64,000 nt of DNA from Ceratothoa steindachneri. Taxonomy: Eukaryota; Arthropoda; Malacostraca; Isopoda; Cymothoidae. Below, piece after piece: positions 37,778 to 49,541 of this stretch. Each line of letters opens with the position of its first letter. Positions within the stretch are counted from its first letter, which is position 1. Under the pieces are notes generated by a model. It saw nothing but the letters and a program-made list of their open reading frames with translations, searched no databases and was not told the origin of the DNA. The stretch lies in assembly GCA_963969495.1 (NCBI GenBank), contig OZ018328.1:131784468-131848467 (forward strand), read 5' to 3'. A program made the translations under genes and the position numbers.

Positions 37778-37960
37778 GTGGCACGCTCCTCTGCCGGGGA
37801 AATGGGGCCCTCCTACCGACGCATGAGCTTGCTTCCTAATTGTTGCTGTTTTCCCTTTTTATTGTTGTTGTTTTTTCACATTCTTATTTTAAAGTAGCCG
37901 AGTGCTAGGGTGTCGTGATTGCGGCGACTTATGCCCAAGTGGGCAGTCTCCGGTGAGGAG
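36859..37960 (+). mobile_element. I-type LINE copy A, 5'-truncated
   Basis: It covers RNase H, the C-terminal zinc-binding region and the 3' untranslated tail 'gcggcgacttatgcccaagtgggcagtc', matching copies B and C. It begins with a near-perfect 25-bp palindrome (36859-36883 and 36889-36913) at the truncation point. Confidence 0.88.
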
Positions 37961-38159
37961 GTGGTGGGAGGGATCATGACTGTTTTTTTCCCACCATTCT
38001 ACTGCCTCTCTCTTTCTTTTCTATTACTACCACCCCCAGCTAACCTTTGTATGTTTGCGTGCCTTCCCGGCCCCACTTCATGTAGGGGAATATGGTGCTA
38101 CAGGAAGCGGTGGATTATTTGTCGCTTAACCTCAAAATAGAGAATATATAACATAGAGT

Positions 38160-38622
38160 TCATTTTTACAGACTTGAAGGATTGCTGTACTATTCATTTT
38201 ATTCAAGAAATTGTAGTCGCCCCCAACCATGGCCTCCAGGCAGCGTTGGAACTTGTTACTAACCTCTTCCATGGTCCCACCTATTTATTAACTGGGTAAA
38301 AATGTGATGATCTTAGACCCAAACTCCACCTTAGTGTTATATAGAGACTTGGGTCCTTCTGCTTGTGTAGTATGGTGAAAAGTCCTGCTACCACACGTAT
38401 GCACTTCCAGCGGCAACGTCTCGGATCCAGGACAACGCCAAGTGCTCCGGGTATTTGATGTACTCCTCCGTATCGAGTCTGAGGCCCTAAGGGAAGATAA
38501 ACGGGACATAACGTGACCCTCACTACTGACTACCCCAAACACCATGATGTGGACCGGGAATTTGGTCTTGATGATAATCGGTACATCTTTGGTGCACACA
38601 ACAAGGCAGCGGTTGTTATCTT
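38160..38622 (-). pseudogene. mariner/Tc1 transposase, C-terminal half (split by LINE)
   Basis: The minus strand reads IIIKTKFPVHIMVFGVVSSE and GHVM (about 38590-38510), then VWQQDFSPYYTSRRTQVSI (about 38400-38345, the Q-Q-D-x-A-P-x-H-T-S block with its Asp), then GGTMEEVSNKFQRCLEAMVG (about 38280-38220). The 'SPDLNP' block seems deleted. The N-terminal half is 6 kb away at 44820-45290, across LINE copy B. Confidence 0.8.
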
Positions 38623-38635
38623 TCTTCCTAGTCCT
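38623..38635. repeat. 13-bp target site duplication, left
   Basis: TCTTCCTAGTCCT, repeated exactly at 44807-44819 after the LINE A-tail. Confidence 0.85.
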
Positions 38636-39163
38636 CCCCGTAAGGGGCGCGGCGATTTGCTATCCTGGCCGCCGTGCTGACGGGACTCAGCACCCCGTCC
38701 GTCCCCAGCTTGGCCTCTTCTCCTTCCTTCAGATACTTGTGTTTCCCCGCTGTTTCCTCGCTTTCCATACAACCTCTCCAACAACTTTCTCTGGTCAGCC
38801 TCTAATTTCACAGGGTAGATGCTGACCTTCTTCTCAGCCAACCGATCCGAAGCAGGGCTGAGGGGTGAGGGGACAATGTTCCCTTACCCCTGAGCTCCGG
38901 TTTGGGATGGTGTTTTTTTAACAACCTGCTTCATCCCAACCCATACCTTCCTCACATCCCAATTCCTTCTCTCTTCACACTCTATCATTTTACGCCGTGC
39001 CCAAGGAGAAGCCTCCATGCTGAAGGGTTGCCAGGTCACCAGGTATGAGGGGTGGCCTTAAATGGCGGTACTTGGCTCTGCCAGAGCTGTACGCACCCCT
39101 TGTAGAACGGGCTACTGCTAGGGGTAATGAGCTATTGCATCCTGTAATAAAAAGAGAGTCACC

Positions 39164-40672
39164 ATGCCCAATGATGAGTCAAACAAAAAAATCCCCTTAA
39201 TTCCCCCTGTTCCATCGACGGAGGCGCCCTCGGGCAGCTCCACATCAAAAATGGAAGTCCCCTTCGTCCTGTGCTTGCGCAGGGGACCCTCCAAATTTCT
39301 CTAACCGGAGAGGAGGCTTACCCCTCTCCTTCGCTTACGGGTGTAGGGGACTCTCCCTCACCCCCTTCTCTGGAGGTGCTTTTGGGTACGTCCCTGTTCC
39401 CAGCCGCAGTCCCCCCTTTTCTTGCCAAGTGGACGGATGGGTCTGCTGCTTCGGTAAGCGACCAAGCTATGATTAGCACATCCGGACCCTCTCCCTTCCC
39501 CGGGTGCAGAGCCCCCGACTAAGACCAAAATTGCGCAGGTCGGAGCCTCGATAATATCCAGGCCCCTCATTCAGAGGATACCTGGCGTTTTCGAGTCCGC
39601 TGGCTTCAAACGCTTCCTCGTTATTCACTCCACTGATAGGAGCATGTTGGCCAAGGGCAACATGATCCATTAGAGGAGATCTTTAGATAGTGTAATTGGT
39701 AGAGAGCCGAAAGTGACCCAACTCTCGGACGAGAGCCTTCTGACTAATGCAGCGAACTCCGTTGAGGCGGCCAAGATAAGTAATCTTCGGACATTTCATG
39801 GCACCCCGGTGAGTGTGACGCTGCACTCTACCATGAACTTTGTGAAAGGAGTAGTTTATGCGAAGGAACTCGATGACTACTTCATAGAAAACATCACCTT
39901 AGAGTTGGCTGACCATGGCGCCGTTAAGGTCGAATGTGTGATGAGAAAACAGGCAGGGGCCTCGAGACCCACCCCTACACTCTTTGTCACGTTCGACTGT
40001 AACAAGCTCCCTGAGTCGGTGCGTGCCATTTGGTACCGCTACCGCGGGAAGGCATTTGTGCCACTGCTGCGGCGGTGCTATTACTGTCACCGCTTCGGCC
40101 ATACGAATCGCTCATGTAGACGTGCAAAGTCGGGGTCACCCGAAGTTTGTGTAAATTGCTCCAAGGCCGCACACGATAAGTCCAACTCGTTTGTGGCCAA
40201 GTGTGTCAATTGCGGAGAGCCGCACCCAAACTTTTCGAACCAATGTGGTGCATATCTCGTTGAGAAATAAATCCTGGCTGTTCAGGCCCAGGATCGACTC
40301 TCATTCCGCGAGGCTAAGGACTTGGTCATGGCGCGCCCGGCTCTGCCTGGGACGTCTTATGCCTCAATAGTTAGAAAGACACCCTCTGCTCCTGGCCCAT
40401 CCAGGCCAATAAACACGGTTGTTTCCGCGCCCATTCGGAGCCCTTTTGCGGGTTTTACCCAAACCTGCCGCTTCCCTGGTAAAGCTTGCGGCACAAAGGG
40501 TTCACACCCAGCCCCGACTAAAACCAGGGCTACCCTCTCTTCCCCCAGCGTGACCGTTTCCCGTAAGGTGAAACGGCCACGCGCCTCCACCGAGTCGTTA
40601 GACTCACAGGAGGCAACACCCCTGAAGTTGGTCGCCAGGCCATCTTCCGGGGTTCCTAAAGCTGTCCCCTGA
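39164..40672 (+). pseudogene. LINE ORF1, gag-like RNA-binding protein (copy B)
   Basis: A start at 39164 (MPNDESNKKIPLIPPVPSTE) fits the long GC-rich leader before it. The frame is broken in the N-terminal part and by a stop near 39671, then open at 39713-40270: KISNLRTFHGTPVSVTLHST and NFVKGVVYAKELDDY are usual for ORF1 of this group. Then come three Cys/His knuckles: CYYCHRFGHTNRSC, CVNCSKAAHD and CVNCGEPHPNFSNQC. After a stop at about 40270 a basic, Pro/Ser-rich tail follows (40322-40672). The protein would coat LINE RNA. Confidence 0.88.
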
Positions 40673-40980
40673 AAAAAGGACAGCAACAAAGGAGCTCCGG
40701 CTCCTTCGCCCCCGCCTAGTGGTGGGCTAAGTGGCTCGGAGACGGTGGTTTCTCGAAAAGAGGGCCCTCCGCCTCCAAAGCCGCAACGCCCGCCTAGGGT
40801 TTCGAGGCGGAGGGATGAAAAGGCTCGCATGGTGAGCCCAACCTCCCCCAATAAGTCCTCGAAGGCGACAGCGCCTTCAGCGCTTTGTCCGGCCAACAGC
40901 GCCTGGGGTAAAGGCTCCGGGAAGCATAGGGCCATTCCCGTGAGGGTCTTCTGTTCGAAAAGGGCCCCCGCGTCTCCTCC

Positions 40981-43900
40981 GAGCTAGGCGTGGAGGGCAT
41001 ATTCCTTCAATGGAATTGCCGTGGACTCCGGGCCAAACGGGGAGGAGCTGCGGAGGCTCGTCTCGTCCCGTTCCCCGTTAGTTATTTTTCTACAGGAGAG
41101 AATGCTAGGCGCGTGCCCTCTGCCCGCCCTCCCGGAGTATAAGGGTTTTGCGACCCCACCACCACGAGATAATGCCGGGCTGGGGGATGCGCGGTTTACA
41201 CCCGGCATGATGTCTCCGTTCTTCTTTTTACTCTAGATACCTCCTTTCAGGCAGTGGCTGTGCAGCTTCACCTGGATAGGAGGTATAGTATCATTTCTGC
41301 GTACATTCCACCGTCAGCTGACTTTGACGCGGGGGACTTCCGCCGCGTCGTGGCACGGTTGCCGAGGCCCTTTCTCTTGCGTGGAGAGGTAAACCGAAGA
41401 CATCCTCTCTGGGGGGTGTTACTCAATAAATCCCAGGGGATAAGTCCTTGCCGATCTGATTGAAGAGCTTGAGATAGGTGTACTAAATATGGATGAGTTT
41501 ACTCATCACTTCCCGAGAACCGCTTCATTTTCTTGCCTTGATCTATATTTGTGCTTTTCGGATGCACAGCCTGATTTTGATTGGGGGGGGGGGTGTTCGA
41601 TGACCTCCATGGTAGTGATGACTTTTCCATTCAAATATCATTTTCATGGCAACTGCAGCTTGAGAGCACACTTCGGTGGTGCTTGGTGCGGGGGCGGTGG
41701 CCTGCATTTCAGGAAATAACTGAATTCTCTATCTTAGTCGATGAGTTCAGGTCGGTAGATGAGGCCGTTGAGTTCTTCTCCGGTAACCTCATCACCGCGG
41801 GCCTGACCACTATTCCCAGAACGTCTGGCCGTTTTGCACGCCGAACGATTTCACTGTCGCTGAATTTCGTCGGGCTAGGGCTACGTTCCGGTATATTTCG
41901 AAGCACGCCCACTGCTCTTCTTGGCGGGCATACCTGCCTTCACTTAACGGGTAGACCACTCTAGCAGAGGTGTGGAAGCGAGTCAAAAGGATTAGGGGCA
42001 AGTTCTCGCAGGACCCCCCTCCCGTTTTCCAGGAGAATGGGACCACAATCTTGGACCCCGCGTCCATGGCGGAATCCTTCGCGACCGCTTTCCTCGCATT
42101 GTCTAGCCGGGATGCTGCTCCGCCAGCATTCAATGCACGTCGTGATGTCGTGGAAGGCCGCCGACTAGACTTTACCTCCAGAGGCGGTGAACCCTTCAAC
42201 GACAGGTTTACTATGAGTGAGTTGCGTTCCGCTCTTGCTTCGTGCGTGGACACCGCCCATGGTCTGGGCGATGTCCCGTACGCCATGCTTCGACACCTGG
42301 GTGAGCGAGGCATGGCCTTTCTGTTAGATTTGTTCAGCAGGGTCTGGGTGGAGAGTCTCCTCAAAGATTCCTGGCGAATCGCTACCGTGTTTGCCTTTCG
42401 CAAACTGGGGAAAGATCACTCTACTCCGGCCGGTTTCCGCCCAATCTCTTTAACCTCTTGCGTGTGCAAGTTGATGGAGAAATTTGTAACTGTTAGATTA
42501 GCCTTTTTCCTGGAGAGCGGAGGCCATCTGTCTTCTGCAGAGTGAGGTTTCCGCATGTTCCACTCCACGTCGGATGCTCCGCTCCGACTGGAAAATGCCA
42601 TATGAGAGTCCTTCTTTCGTAGATAGCACTACGCCACGGTGTTTTTCGATCTGGAAAAGGCCTATGCTACCGCATGGCGATACAGTATCATGGATACTCT
42701 CCACACGATTGGGGTGAGGGGTTACCTCCCAATGTTTATATCTGAATTTTTGCGAGATCGTCGATTCCGCGTACGGGTGGGGGGTAGCCCTCTCCGGCCC
42801 AATGATGGAGCAGGAAGCGAGGATCCCGCAGGGAAGTGGCCTCTGTGTCACACTCTTTGCCCAGACCATTAAAGGCATCACCTCGGTGCTGCCGGAAGAT
42901 GTTCTCGCTACGCTCTACGTGGACGACCTTTCGATCTCTTTTGGGCGCGGCACAGATGCCAACTCTGGAGCGTCGACTCCAACAGGCATTGATCCGCGTC
43001 TCTCGTTTTGCCGAAGCGCACAGGTTTCGGTTTTCTAGGGCCAAGACTAAGGTGGTGCACTTCTGCCGCCATCCACGGCTTCACCCCGACCCAGATTTGT
43101 TTCTTAATGGGGTGCGCCTGGATGTGGTGGAATCGCCCCGTTTCCTTGGTCTTGTATTCGAACGACGCCTCACCTGAGAGGCTCATATTCGCAGCCTTAG
43201 AGTTTCTTGTATCCGCGCCATGGACATTCTCCGCTCCGTGACGTTCAGTGCTTGAAGCGCTGATAGGGCTACTGCCTTACTTTTTTATCGAGCCTTTTTT
43301 CGTTCGAAGTTCGATTACAGATGCGAATTATATGCATCAGCAGCCAAGCGTTTATTGCGGAAGGTGGACTCGATCCACCACACCGGCCTTTGCCTTGCGA
43401 CCGGTGCCTTCCGCACTTCCCCCATTGAGAGCCTGTTGGTCGATGCTGGAAAGATGCAACTCGCTCTACGCCACGTACAGTGCATCACTCGCCTGTACAT
43501 GCGAGCCCGGCGCCTCTCTTAGTCGCCAACAGCTCTCACTGCATCCCCAGCTGATTTAAACGGTGTCTATGCCGCCGAGAGACGCCAGTCATACCCTAAG
43601 CCCTTTGGGTTTAGGGCCGTGGCGCCCCTGGTTCTGGCCAGGACGCGACCCTGGAGGGTACCACATTTGGCTATTTGTCGCCACGCCTCTGCTCCCAAAG
43701 CTTGTACAGTGCCGGGAGTATTGTGTTCGACCTTTTTGGAGCACACCTTGTGTTAGGCTGGAACCGGGCCAATGTATACAGGTGGCCCAAGTCCGAAAAG
43801 GGGGTAAGCTTCCACGCCGTATCCCCTCTGTTTGAAGTCAGTGGGGCTCTGCCAGGCGCTGCGTCTGTCTTTACGGACGAGCTGGTGGCAATACACCACT

Positions 43901-44560
43901 CGGTACGGGAGATTACGCGACGTGCCCGGTTCGGAGACCGGATTGTGATCTATAGCGTCACACAAAGCGCCCTGAGTGCTCTCAGGGCATTCGAATCTCC
44001 GGGCGGATGTCGAGATTATCTTCTGCTGGGTTCCTGGACACGTATGAATTGCGGGGAATGAGCGCGCCGATGAGGGCTTCAAAGAGTCCACGAGGACTCT
44101 GCGCCCGGACCAGCGTTTCGCTCTTCCTCACACCGATTACATGGCAGAAATACGTGCAGTTCTTCGGGCTGCCTGGCAAAGAAGATGGGAGACGGTCGAA
44201 GGGAACTTAAAGTTGCGTGCCATCGCGCCGCCACTGTTACCATGGACCTATCCCCCAATGCCGCGAAGGCTTTAGGTCGCTTTATGTCGTCTTCGAATCG
44301 GGCACAATCGTGTGACGCATCGCCATTTGATTGAGCGCTCGCCTGCGCTCTATTGTAACGACTGCCTCGTCCCCAAGACTGTTTGGCACATTCTTGTCGA
44401 ATGTCCCAGTCTGGATGATCTTTGCTCACGTTACCTGTCCCAGTACCGGGATGGGCGGGGTCGCCTCCGCCTGTCTCTTGTGCTCGAAACGTATTCGTGC
44501 ACACCGACCTGTGGACTTTTAGACTTTTTGGTGGAGGCCGGCCTTCTTCCCGTTATTTAA
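40981..44560 (+). pseudogene. LINE ORF2: endonuclease, RT, RNase H (copy B)
   Basis: Endonuclease (about 40990-41660): GIFLQWNCRGLRAKR, FLQERMLGACPLPALPEYKG and AYIPPSADFDAGDFRRVVAR. RT (about 41960-43300): AGFRPISLTSCVCKLMEKFV, ATVFFDLEKAYATAWR (usual Asp in 'AYDTAW' replaced) and LATLYVDDLSISFGRG with the YVDD motif. RNase H (about 43730-44090) is damaged: compared with copies A and C, about 50 bp are missing after 'AFESP'. The C-terminal Cys/His region is at 44270-44560 (CNDCLVPKTVWHILVECPS). Numerous frameshifts; no active protein. Confidence 0.9.
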
Positions 44561-44806
44561 TATTCACACATGGATCGCGGTCTTCTTCGGCAGGGGAAAG
44601 CGGGCCTTCCGCCGTCGATGGAGCTTGCTCTATATTTTTCCAATTCGTTTTTTTTCGCTTTCGTTTGTATTTTTTTTATTGTCTTTTTGTTGTTTTTGTT
44701 TTCGTTTTTTAATTTGACTTTTAATATAGCCTAGATACAGGCTAGCTTAAGTACGGCGACTTATGCCCTAGAAGGCAGTCACCAGATGAGATAATAGAAA
44801 AAAAAA

Positions 44807-44819
44807 TCTTCCTAGTCCT
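44807..44819. repeat. 13-bp target site duplication, right
   Basis: Exact copy of 38623-38635, directly after the A-run of LINE copy B. Confidence 0.85.
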
Positions 44820-45290
44820 GGTAAAAATTCTTCTCTTCTGAGAACAAAAACAAGCCAGGATTGAAGGCGCTTCAGTTCGTTCACAAGCTTCGCAGCATGA
44901 TTCTTCTGCTTGTTCTTTATCTTCTGCGACAGAAGCAGGGCCTTTCTTATCTAGTATGAGTAGTAGTGGATGTTCTCATGCAGTAACTGCCTGATGAGAG
45001 ACGGAAACCATTTAGTCACCTCATTGACTTGATGGGATAGTTGCCAATGATGGTCTGGATCTCCACGACAATTCTGATGGTTCTTTTCGTATTAGAACGC
45101 TCAGAAAGAGGTTTACAGGCCGCTGTGCCCTCTTACACCTACACTGAGTCATCTAACATATTCTTGATCATCTGCACCGTCCTCAGATTGACACTCAAGC
45201 ACTCGGAGATCTTCGCATTTGAGTTCCTGGTGTGAATACCAATCAGCACAGCATATCTTTTCCAGATTTATAGATTAAGACTGCAATGGT
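44820..45290 (-). pseudogene. mariner/Tc1 transposase, N-terminal half (split by LINE)
   Basis: The minus strand reads KRYAVLIGIHTRNSNAKISE then CLSVNLRTVQMIKNMLDD, a helix-turn-helix DNA-binding domain (about 45240-45140), then RTIRIVVEIQTIIGNYPIKS (about 45080-45020) and, near the LINE junction, LFLFSEEKNFYQD (about 44850-44815), which contains the first catalytic Asp region ('FSDEKNF', here with Glu for Asp). It joins in order to the fragment at 38160-38622. Confidence 0.8.
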
Positions 45291-46380
45291 ATTGCTTCCT
45301 TCACAAACGATGCCTACTATGAAATGAAGAAGAGAAAGCCAACGCTAGACAAAACGCATGCGCGGAATTCAGAGTTGCGAAAGACGATAAATTCACCACT
45401 GTACCATGTATATATCTTCTATTTTTACTTCATCTCTCTTCACCACTTTTCTTTTAGATCTCTCCTTACAAATTTCTGCGGAAGATGCCTTTGTTGGATT
45501 TCGCTTTAAATTTTCAGACAAAACTCTCTATATGGTTACAATACTATTGCTATATAAGTGTGTTGTCCGTATTTCCTTTATAAGTTACTTTTGCTCTAAC
45601 TTTGTTATTTTCCTACCAATTTTATCTACTTCTTGTTCATACGTGCCTTCGAATGTAAATGTTTGTTTGGAAGGTTTTTAATGGCCCGAACTTCTTCATC
45701 CATTTGGCTACAGTTATTTTCTTATTTTCTTTTTTTCTAGCCTCGGTTTGCGTCTGTATGAAATTGTACAACACTCTCGCCCACCCTTTTCCGATGCAAC
45801 TGATGCAATTACCAACCTGTTATTGAAAGGGAGGTGAATCCTATCTTGTGTGACGTGAAAAGCCACCAATTTGGGGCTGTGTAATTGAATTAGTGATGGT
45901 TCTCTGCCTTACCAGCTCGCCACTCTCTACTTTCGGAGTTTGATATCTTTCAACATTTACGTTTGCGACTGTCCTTCGGTAAGTTATTTTAACCCTGCCT
46001 AACTTTTCATGTGAATTTCTTCCAAAAGTCCATAACTTGTTCCAGGCAGGCTGTTTGTGGCAATTTTATTTCCCTAATAACTATTTCCGATAAGTCATAA
46101 ATCTTGAAAGCAATACGAAGTGAGCAACTTGAGGGGGGGGGGGACTCATTTTACTCTTTAAACTGTTGCCTTGCGAAGCAACCTGTAAGAGGGGATACTC
46201 GTCGATTTCTTTTATTGAACTTCAGCAGAGGCTCGTAAATGGTATTTAAACGTAGGATTGGTCAGACAGCGAGTTAAATTTTGAGGAAGAAAAGTTTATA
46301 TTGGGCAAACTGCGATATCCAAAGGGGTTTATTAAGTTAGATGTTTTATAGCAATTTCTAATTTGGTTTGTGAATCTAAT
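45291..46380. other. Sequence without recognised gene
   Basis: A 12-bp G-run lies near 46134-46144. Nothing else recognised. Confidence 0.4.
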
Positions 46381-46382
46381 TA

Positions 46383-46548
46383 CGGCCGTATGCTAAAACA
46401 AATGTGAAATGCACATTTATCAGATTTAGTGTGGCTACAGAATTATTTATAAATTTATTATATTGCAAAAGGTTAAAATGTAAAATACTTAAAAAAAGAG
46501 GTTTTTTGCTCAAATGTGCATTTCACATTTTGCTTTAGCATACGGCCG
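46383..46548. mobile_element. 166-bp palindromic MITE with TA target
   Basis: Ends CGGCCGTATGCTAAAACAAA and its complement, with about 38 bp of terminal inverted repeat (one substitution and one indel), flanked by TA at 46381-46382 and 46549-46550. The ~90 bp interior is AT-rich. Size and TA flank suggest a Tc1/mariner-type MITE. Confidence 0.75.
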
Positions 46549-46757
46549 TAAGATATACTTCTCACTAAGACCCCTTCTCTTTTCGTTGTGAACTTCACTT
46601 TAGAAATCCAATATTCCTTTACTATTTTGTAATAATTGGCAAGACCTTTATTCCCCATCAAGCTTCAAATACACTATTCCATTGCAAGAGTTTTTATGTG
46701 ACGAAGCAATGTATATATCTTACATTATTAGAGTTTCTTTACGAAATATCATAGAAA

Positions 46758-47150
46758 GACAAGCCGCTGTTCTCTTCCTTAACAGGAAGAGCTTGGTTAC
46801 ACAGGCACCCCTGCGAGGGTGTGGCCTACGGCCTTATTTGCTAATATTAACCGACTTTTTTAATCTCCTTTATAGACTCTTTATTTTAACACCCTGAACA
46901 CCCTTTTCTTCTTCTTCATCTTCATCTTCATCTCCACCTCCATTTCCATCTCCATCTCCATCTCCATCTCCATCTCCATCTTCTTCTTCTTCTTCTTCTT
47001 CTTCTTCTTCTTCTTCTTCTTCTTCTTCTTCTTCTGAAATAACTTTGATAAAAAAATTAAATCTACTTAGGTGACAACCGAACTAAAAGAAAAAATCTGA
47101 TTCAAACCTTCAAAAAATTTCGTTCTTAAAATATAGAGTTATGGAAAACC
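46758..47150. repeat. Dispersed repeat family C, copy 2
   Basis: Nearly identical to 11603-11985 on either side of a simple-repeat core. Here the core is a (CATCTC/CATCTT)n stretch (46905-46980) followed by (CTT)n (to about 47034). Confidence 0.85.
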
Positions 47151-47930
47151 GAAATAACTTAAAGAATTCAGTTTGTGGATGATGTTGTGAGTAAACTCCT
47201 TTCTAATGCTCTTGAGCAGAACTCGCAGCAGTCCTTAAAATGAGAGAGTTTGAGGTCGACTCTGGAAATTTACCTTAAATTTTATTCTCCCCAGCTGTAC
47301 AAAATTGTTTCCGTAACTCCAATTTGTCCCCAAATGAGATTGACGAATGCATTTTCAGAAATACGTTCACCCTTTGAATTGAGCATGTGCGCATAACTGC
47401 CATTTTTTATTGTTTTTATTTTATTTTAATATTCCTACCGTTGCAAATGTTTGTGTGCCTTTCATTTTGTTTGCTCTTTAAAAATAAAATGGCACAGTGA
47501 AGTAGTAATATTTTTCACTATTATAAATTGGGTTTGTTTACCTTCCTCTCGTCTCTGCTGAATTGGTTTTTAATGATGCTTCAAACTCGAAAACTGTTGC
47601 GATGTAAAAGAGCTGGGAGTTTACAAGGGGTTGGTACGGGTTGCGCTCTTTCTAAAATAATGACTATGACGTTTCATTTTGAAAAAAAGAACACCTGTGA
47701 ACGATAGAATCATTGTCAAACCACCTTTTTTTGCGTAACAATACAACTGCAAGAGTGCATTTTTTCTCGACAAGATCCTACTGATAAATAGGCAATAGAG
47801 TGAGAGGAAGATAATTCTAAAGCATTGAAGCAAAAACCGTATCTTTATTTGAAATATGAGTTAAGTGGTTCGTTAATTTAATAGAGCTTGACGGCAACCA
47901 CTCGCAAGGATGGGGGTGGGGGGAGTGTAG
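47151..47930. other. Sequence without recognised gene
   Basis: Nothing recognised. Confidence 0.4.
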
Positions 47931-47939
47931 AATGTTGAC

Positions 47940-48175
47940 TCTCTTTTTTGTTGGTCATATGATCCTGCGTCGGTGTGAGGCGGGCATTCCTCTGATTTTC
48001 CTGACGCTGGAGCCGGCGTCTTTTTTCTTCTTGCTTTTTTTGTTTCTCTTTTTGCTTTAAATTGATTTTGTTTTTGGGGAGTTTACTGGTTTTATTGGTT
48101 TTGTTTTTGTTCTAAACTAGTATTAAGTGCCACGTGATTGCGGAGGCAGTCGCTAGATGGGCACTATGAAAAAAC
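47940..48175 (+). repeat. I-type LINE 3' tail remnant
   Basis: It resembles the 3' untranslated ends of copies A-C: T-rich runs, then 'gtgccacgtgattgcggaggcagtcgctagatgggc', then a short A-rich end. No coding part precedes it, so it is either a very short 5'-truncated insertion or a flank of copy C. Confidence 0.6.
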
Positions 48176-49540
48176 AAAAATACATCTAGTACCTGAAAGA
48201 GCGGCACGCTCTCTCCCCCAGAGTGTGCCCGAGGATCCTGGATGGAGCATGGGCAACCATATTACAAGAGCTTCTGCCTTCTTGACCCTCTCACCGGTAA
48301 GGAAGGCGAAGAGTGTGGTGGTAGGTCTCATCACTAGAGTCACTGCTTTGGTGACTCTTCATCTCTTTAAACTATCGAACTGTCTTTTTACGCATTTTGA
48401 TGTCTGGTGGGTATTAGTGTCAGAGATGAGAGAGAGAAAAAAAAGAAAGATACGCGCTGACGCGCTCTTCAATGGAGAGAGAGACAAAAGACACCTGGGC
48501 GACCTTTTTGTCTGCGCTAATAAGAGTACGAAATCATGCGACGCCGTGGTGGCGGAAAGCCTGCGATCGCAGAAAGCTGTGGCAAGCTTGATAACACATA
48601 AAGTTCTCGCCTGCTGATGCGCTGGACCCTGGAACCCTCTCCTTCGGACGGAGGGGGGAAAACCCCATTCGACCCCACTATAAATCCTCCGGCGCCAGAG
48701 CTGGACGGTGGTATCCGCCGTCGGCCCGCCCCGCAAGTATCCTCTTCCCGCCCTCAGTAGGTACCCACTATTCGCGTCCCATTGGACTCTGCACAATTCT
48801 CGCAGAACCCCTCAAGCTCCAGGTATTCTCGATTAATTCACGTGAGTCTACCCCGTACCCGTTCTACCCGCTCCTCGAACGCAACGCACCCAGTCTCGAT
48901 TCGTGCCTAACTTGAAAGCAAGATCTAAGTTCATCCCGTAATAGTCATTGTCAAGAGACGATTATTTGAACTTTGAGCCAAGTCAAGGATTACTCCCTCG
49001 GGCCAAATCTCCGAAGTAACAGCAACACGCAACTCTTCTGTGCAAGTAATCTCTCTATTACTACACGCCCTCCCCTCCCGTTGTAGCCGCTTAAGATCAT
49101 TCGAACGACCCTCGGTCAATATTGTCCGCTTGTTGTACGACGACCATCCCCGCCAAGCCCCCCCACACCTTAAGCCGCTGAGACTCGTGTACGTCTAATG
49201 TGTATATAGCTTGTTTTAAAACTCCTTTTAGCATTGTAAAAGAATATTAATTTACATATTAGTAGTTATTTTTGTATCCGTTTTTCTATTGTCCCGGAAC
49301 CTCCAAGATAGTAGACTATTTGGCCAACCTACATTTAGTTAATTTGCACTTTGCTTGTATTATAAATGTCCCACGGACATAGCCCTCATCGGCCTCAGCT
49401 GAAAAAGGCATAAATGGTTAACTTGACGCTATTCTATGGCAATTAGGTATAGCATGTGAAACCATATCTCAGCTTTCATTTGGAGGACCTAGTATCCAGT
49501 TTTCCCCAACTCTTGCAAATAAGGCTAAATGGTAATGATA
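48176..49540. other. GC-richer then AT-rich sequence, unclassified
   Basis: 48580-48800 has a TATA-like 'actataaatcc' in GC-rich surroundings, as in retroelement promoters, but no matching second LTR or coding region was found. Long frames on both strands at 48138-48796 have no recognisable domain. Confidence 0.3.
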
Positions 49541-49541
49541 A

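Larger units (their letters stand above)
38636..44806 (+). mobile_element. I-type LINE copy B, near full length (6.2 kb)
   Basis: A GC-rich 5' untranslated region (38636 to about 39160) is followed by a gag-like ORF1, then ORF2 with AP endonuclease, reverse transcriptase, RNase H and Cys/His region, a 3' untranslated region and a short A-run (44799-44806). It is flanked by an exact 13-bp target duplication. Having RNase H after RT places it in the I/Loa-type group rather than Jockey or CR1. Many frameshifts and stops make it inactive. Confidence 0.92.

Noticed and set aside
38530..38841. 103-residue basic minus-strand frame over the LINE 5' end
   Set aside because: It crosses the LINE/mariner insertion junction and covers the GC-rich LINE leader; open by composition.
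40357..40935. 192-residue minus-strand frame
   Set aside because: Antisense to the GC-rich ORF1 tail of LINE copy B; no domain.
41810..42403. 197-residue minus-strand frame
   Set aside because: Antisense shadow of the LINE reverse transcriptase.
48138..48796. Long frames on both strands (159 and 145 residues)
   Set aside because: Mutually overlapping, no recognisable domain, in a GC-rich patch next to a LINE tail.
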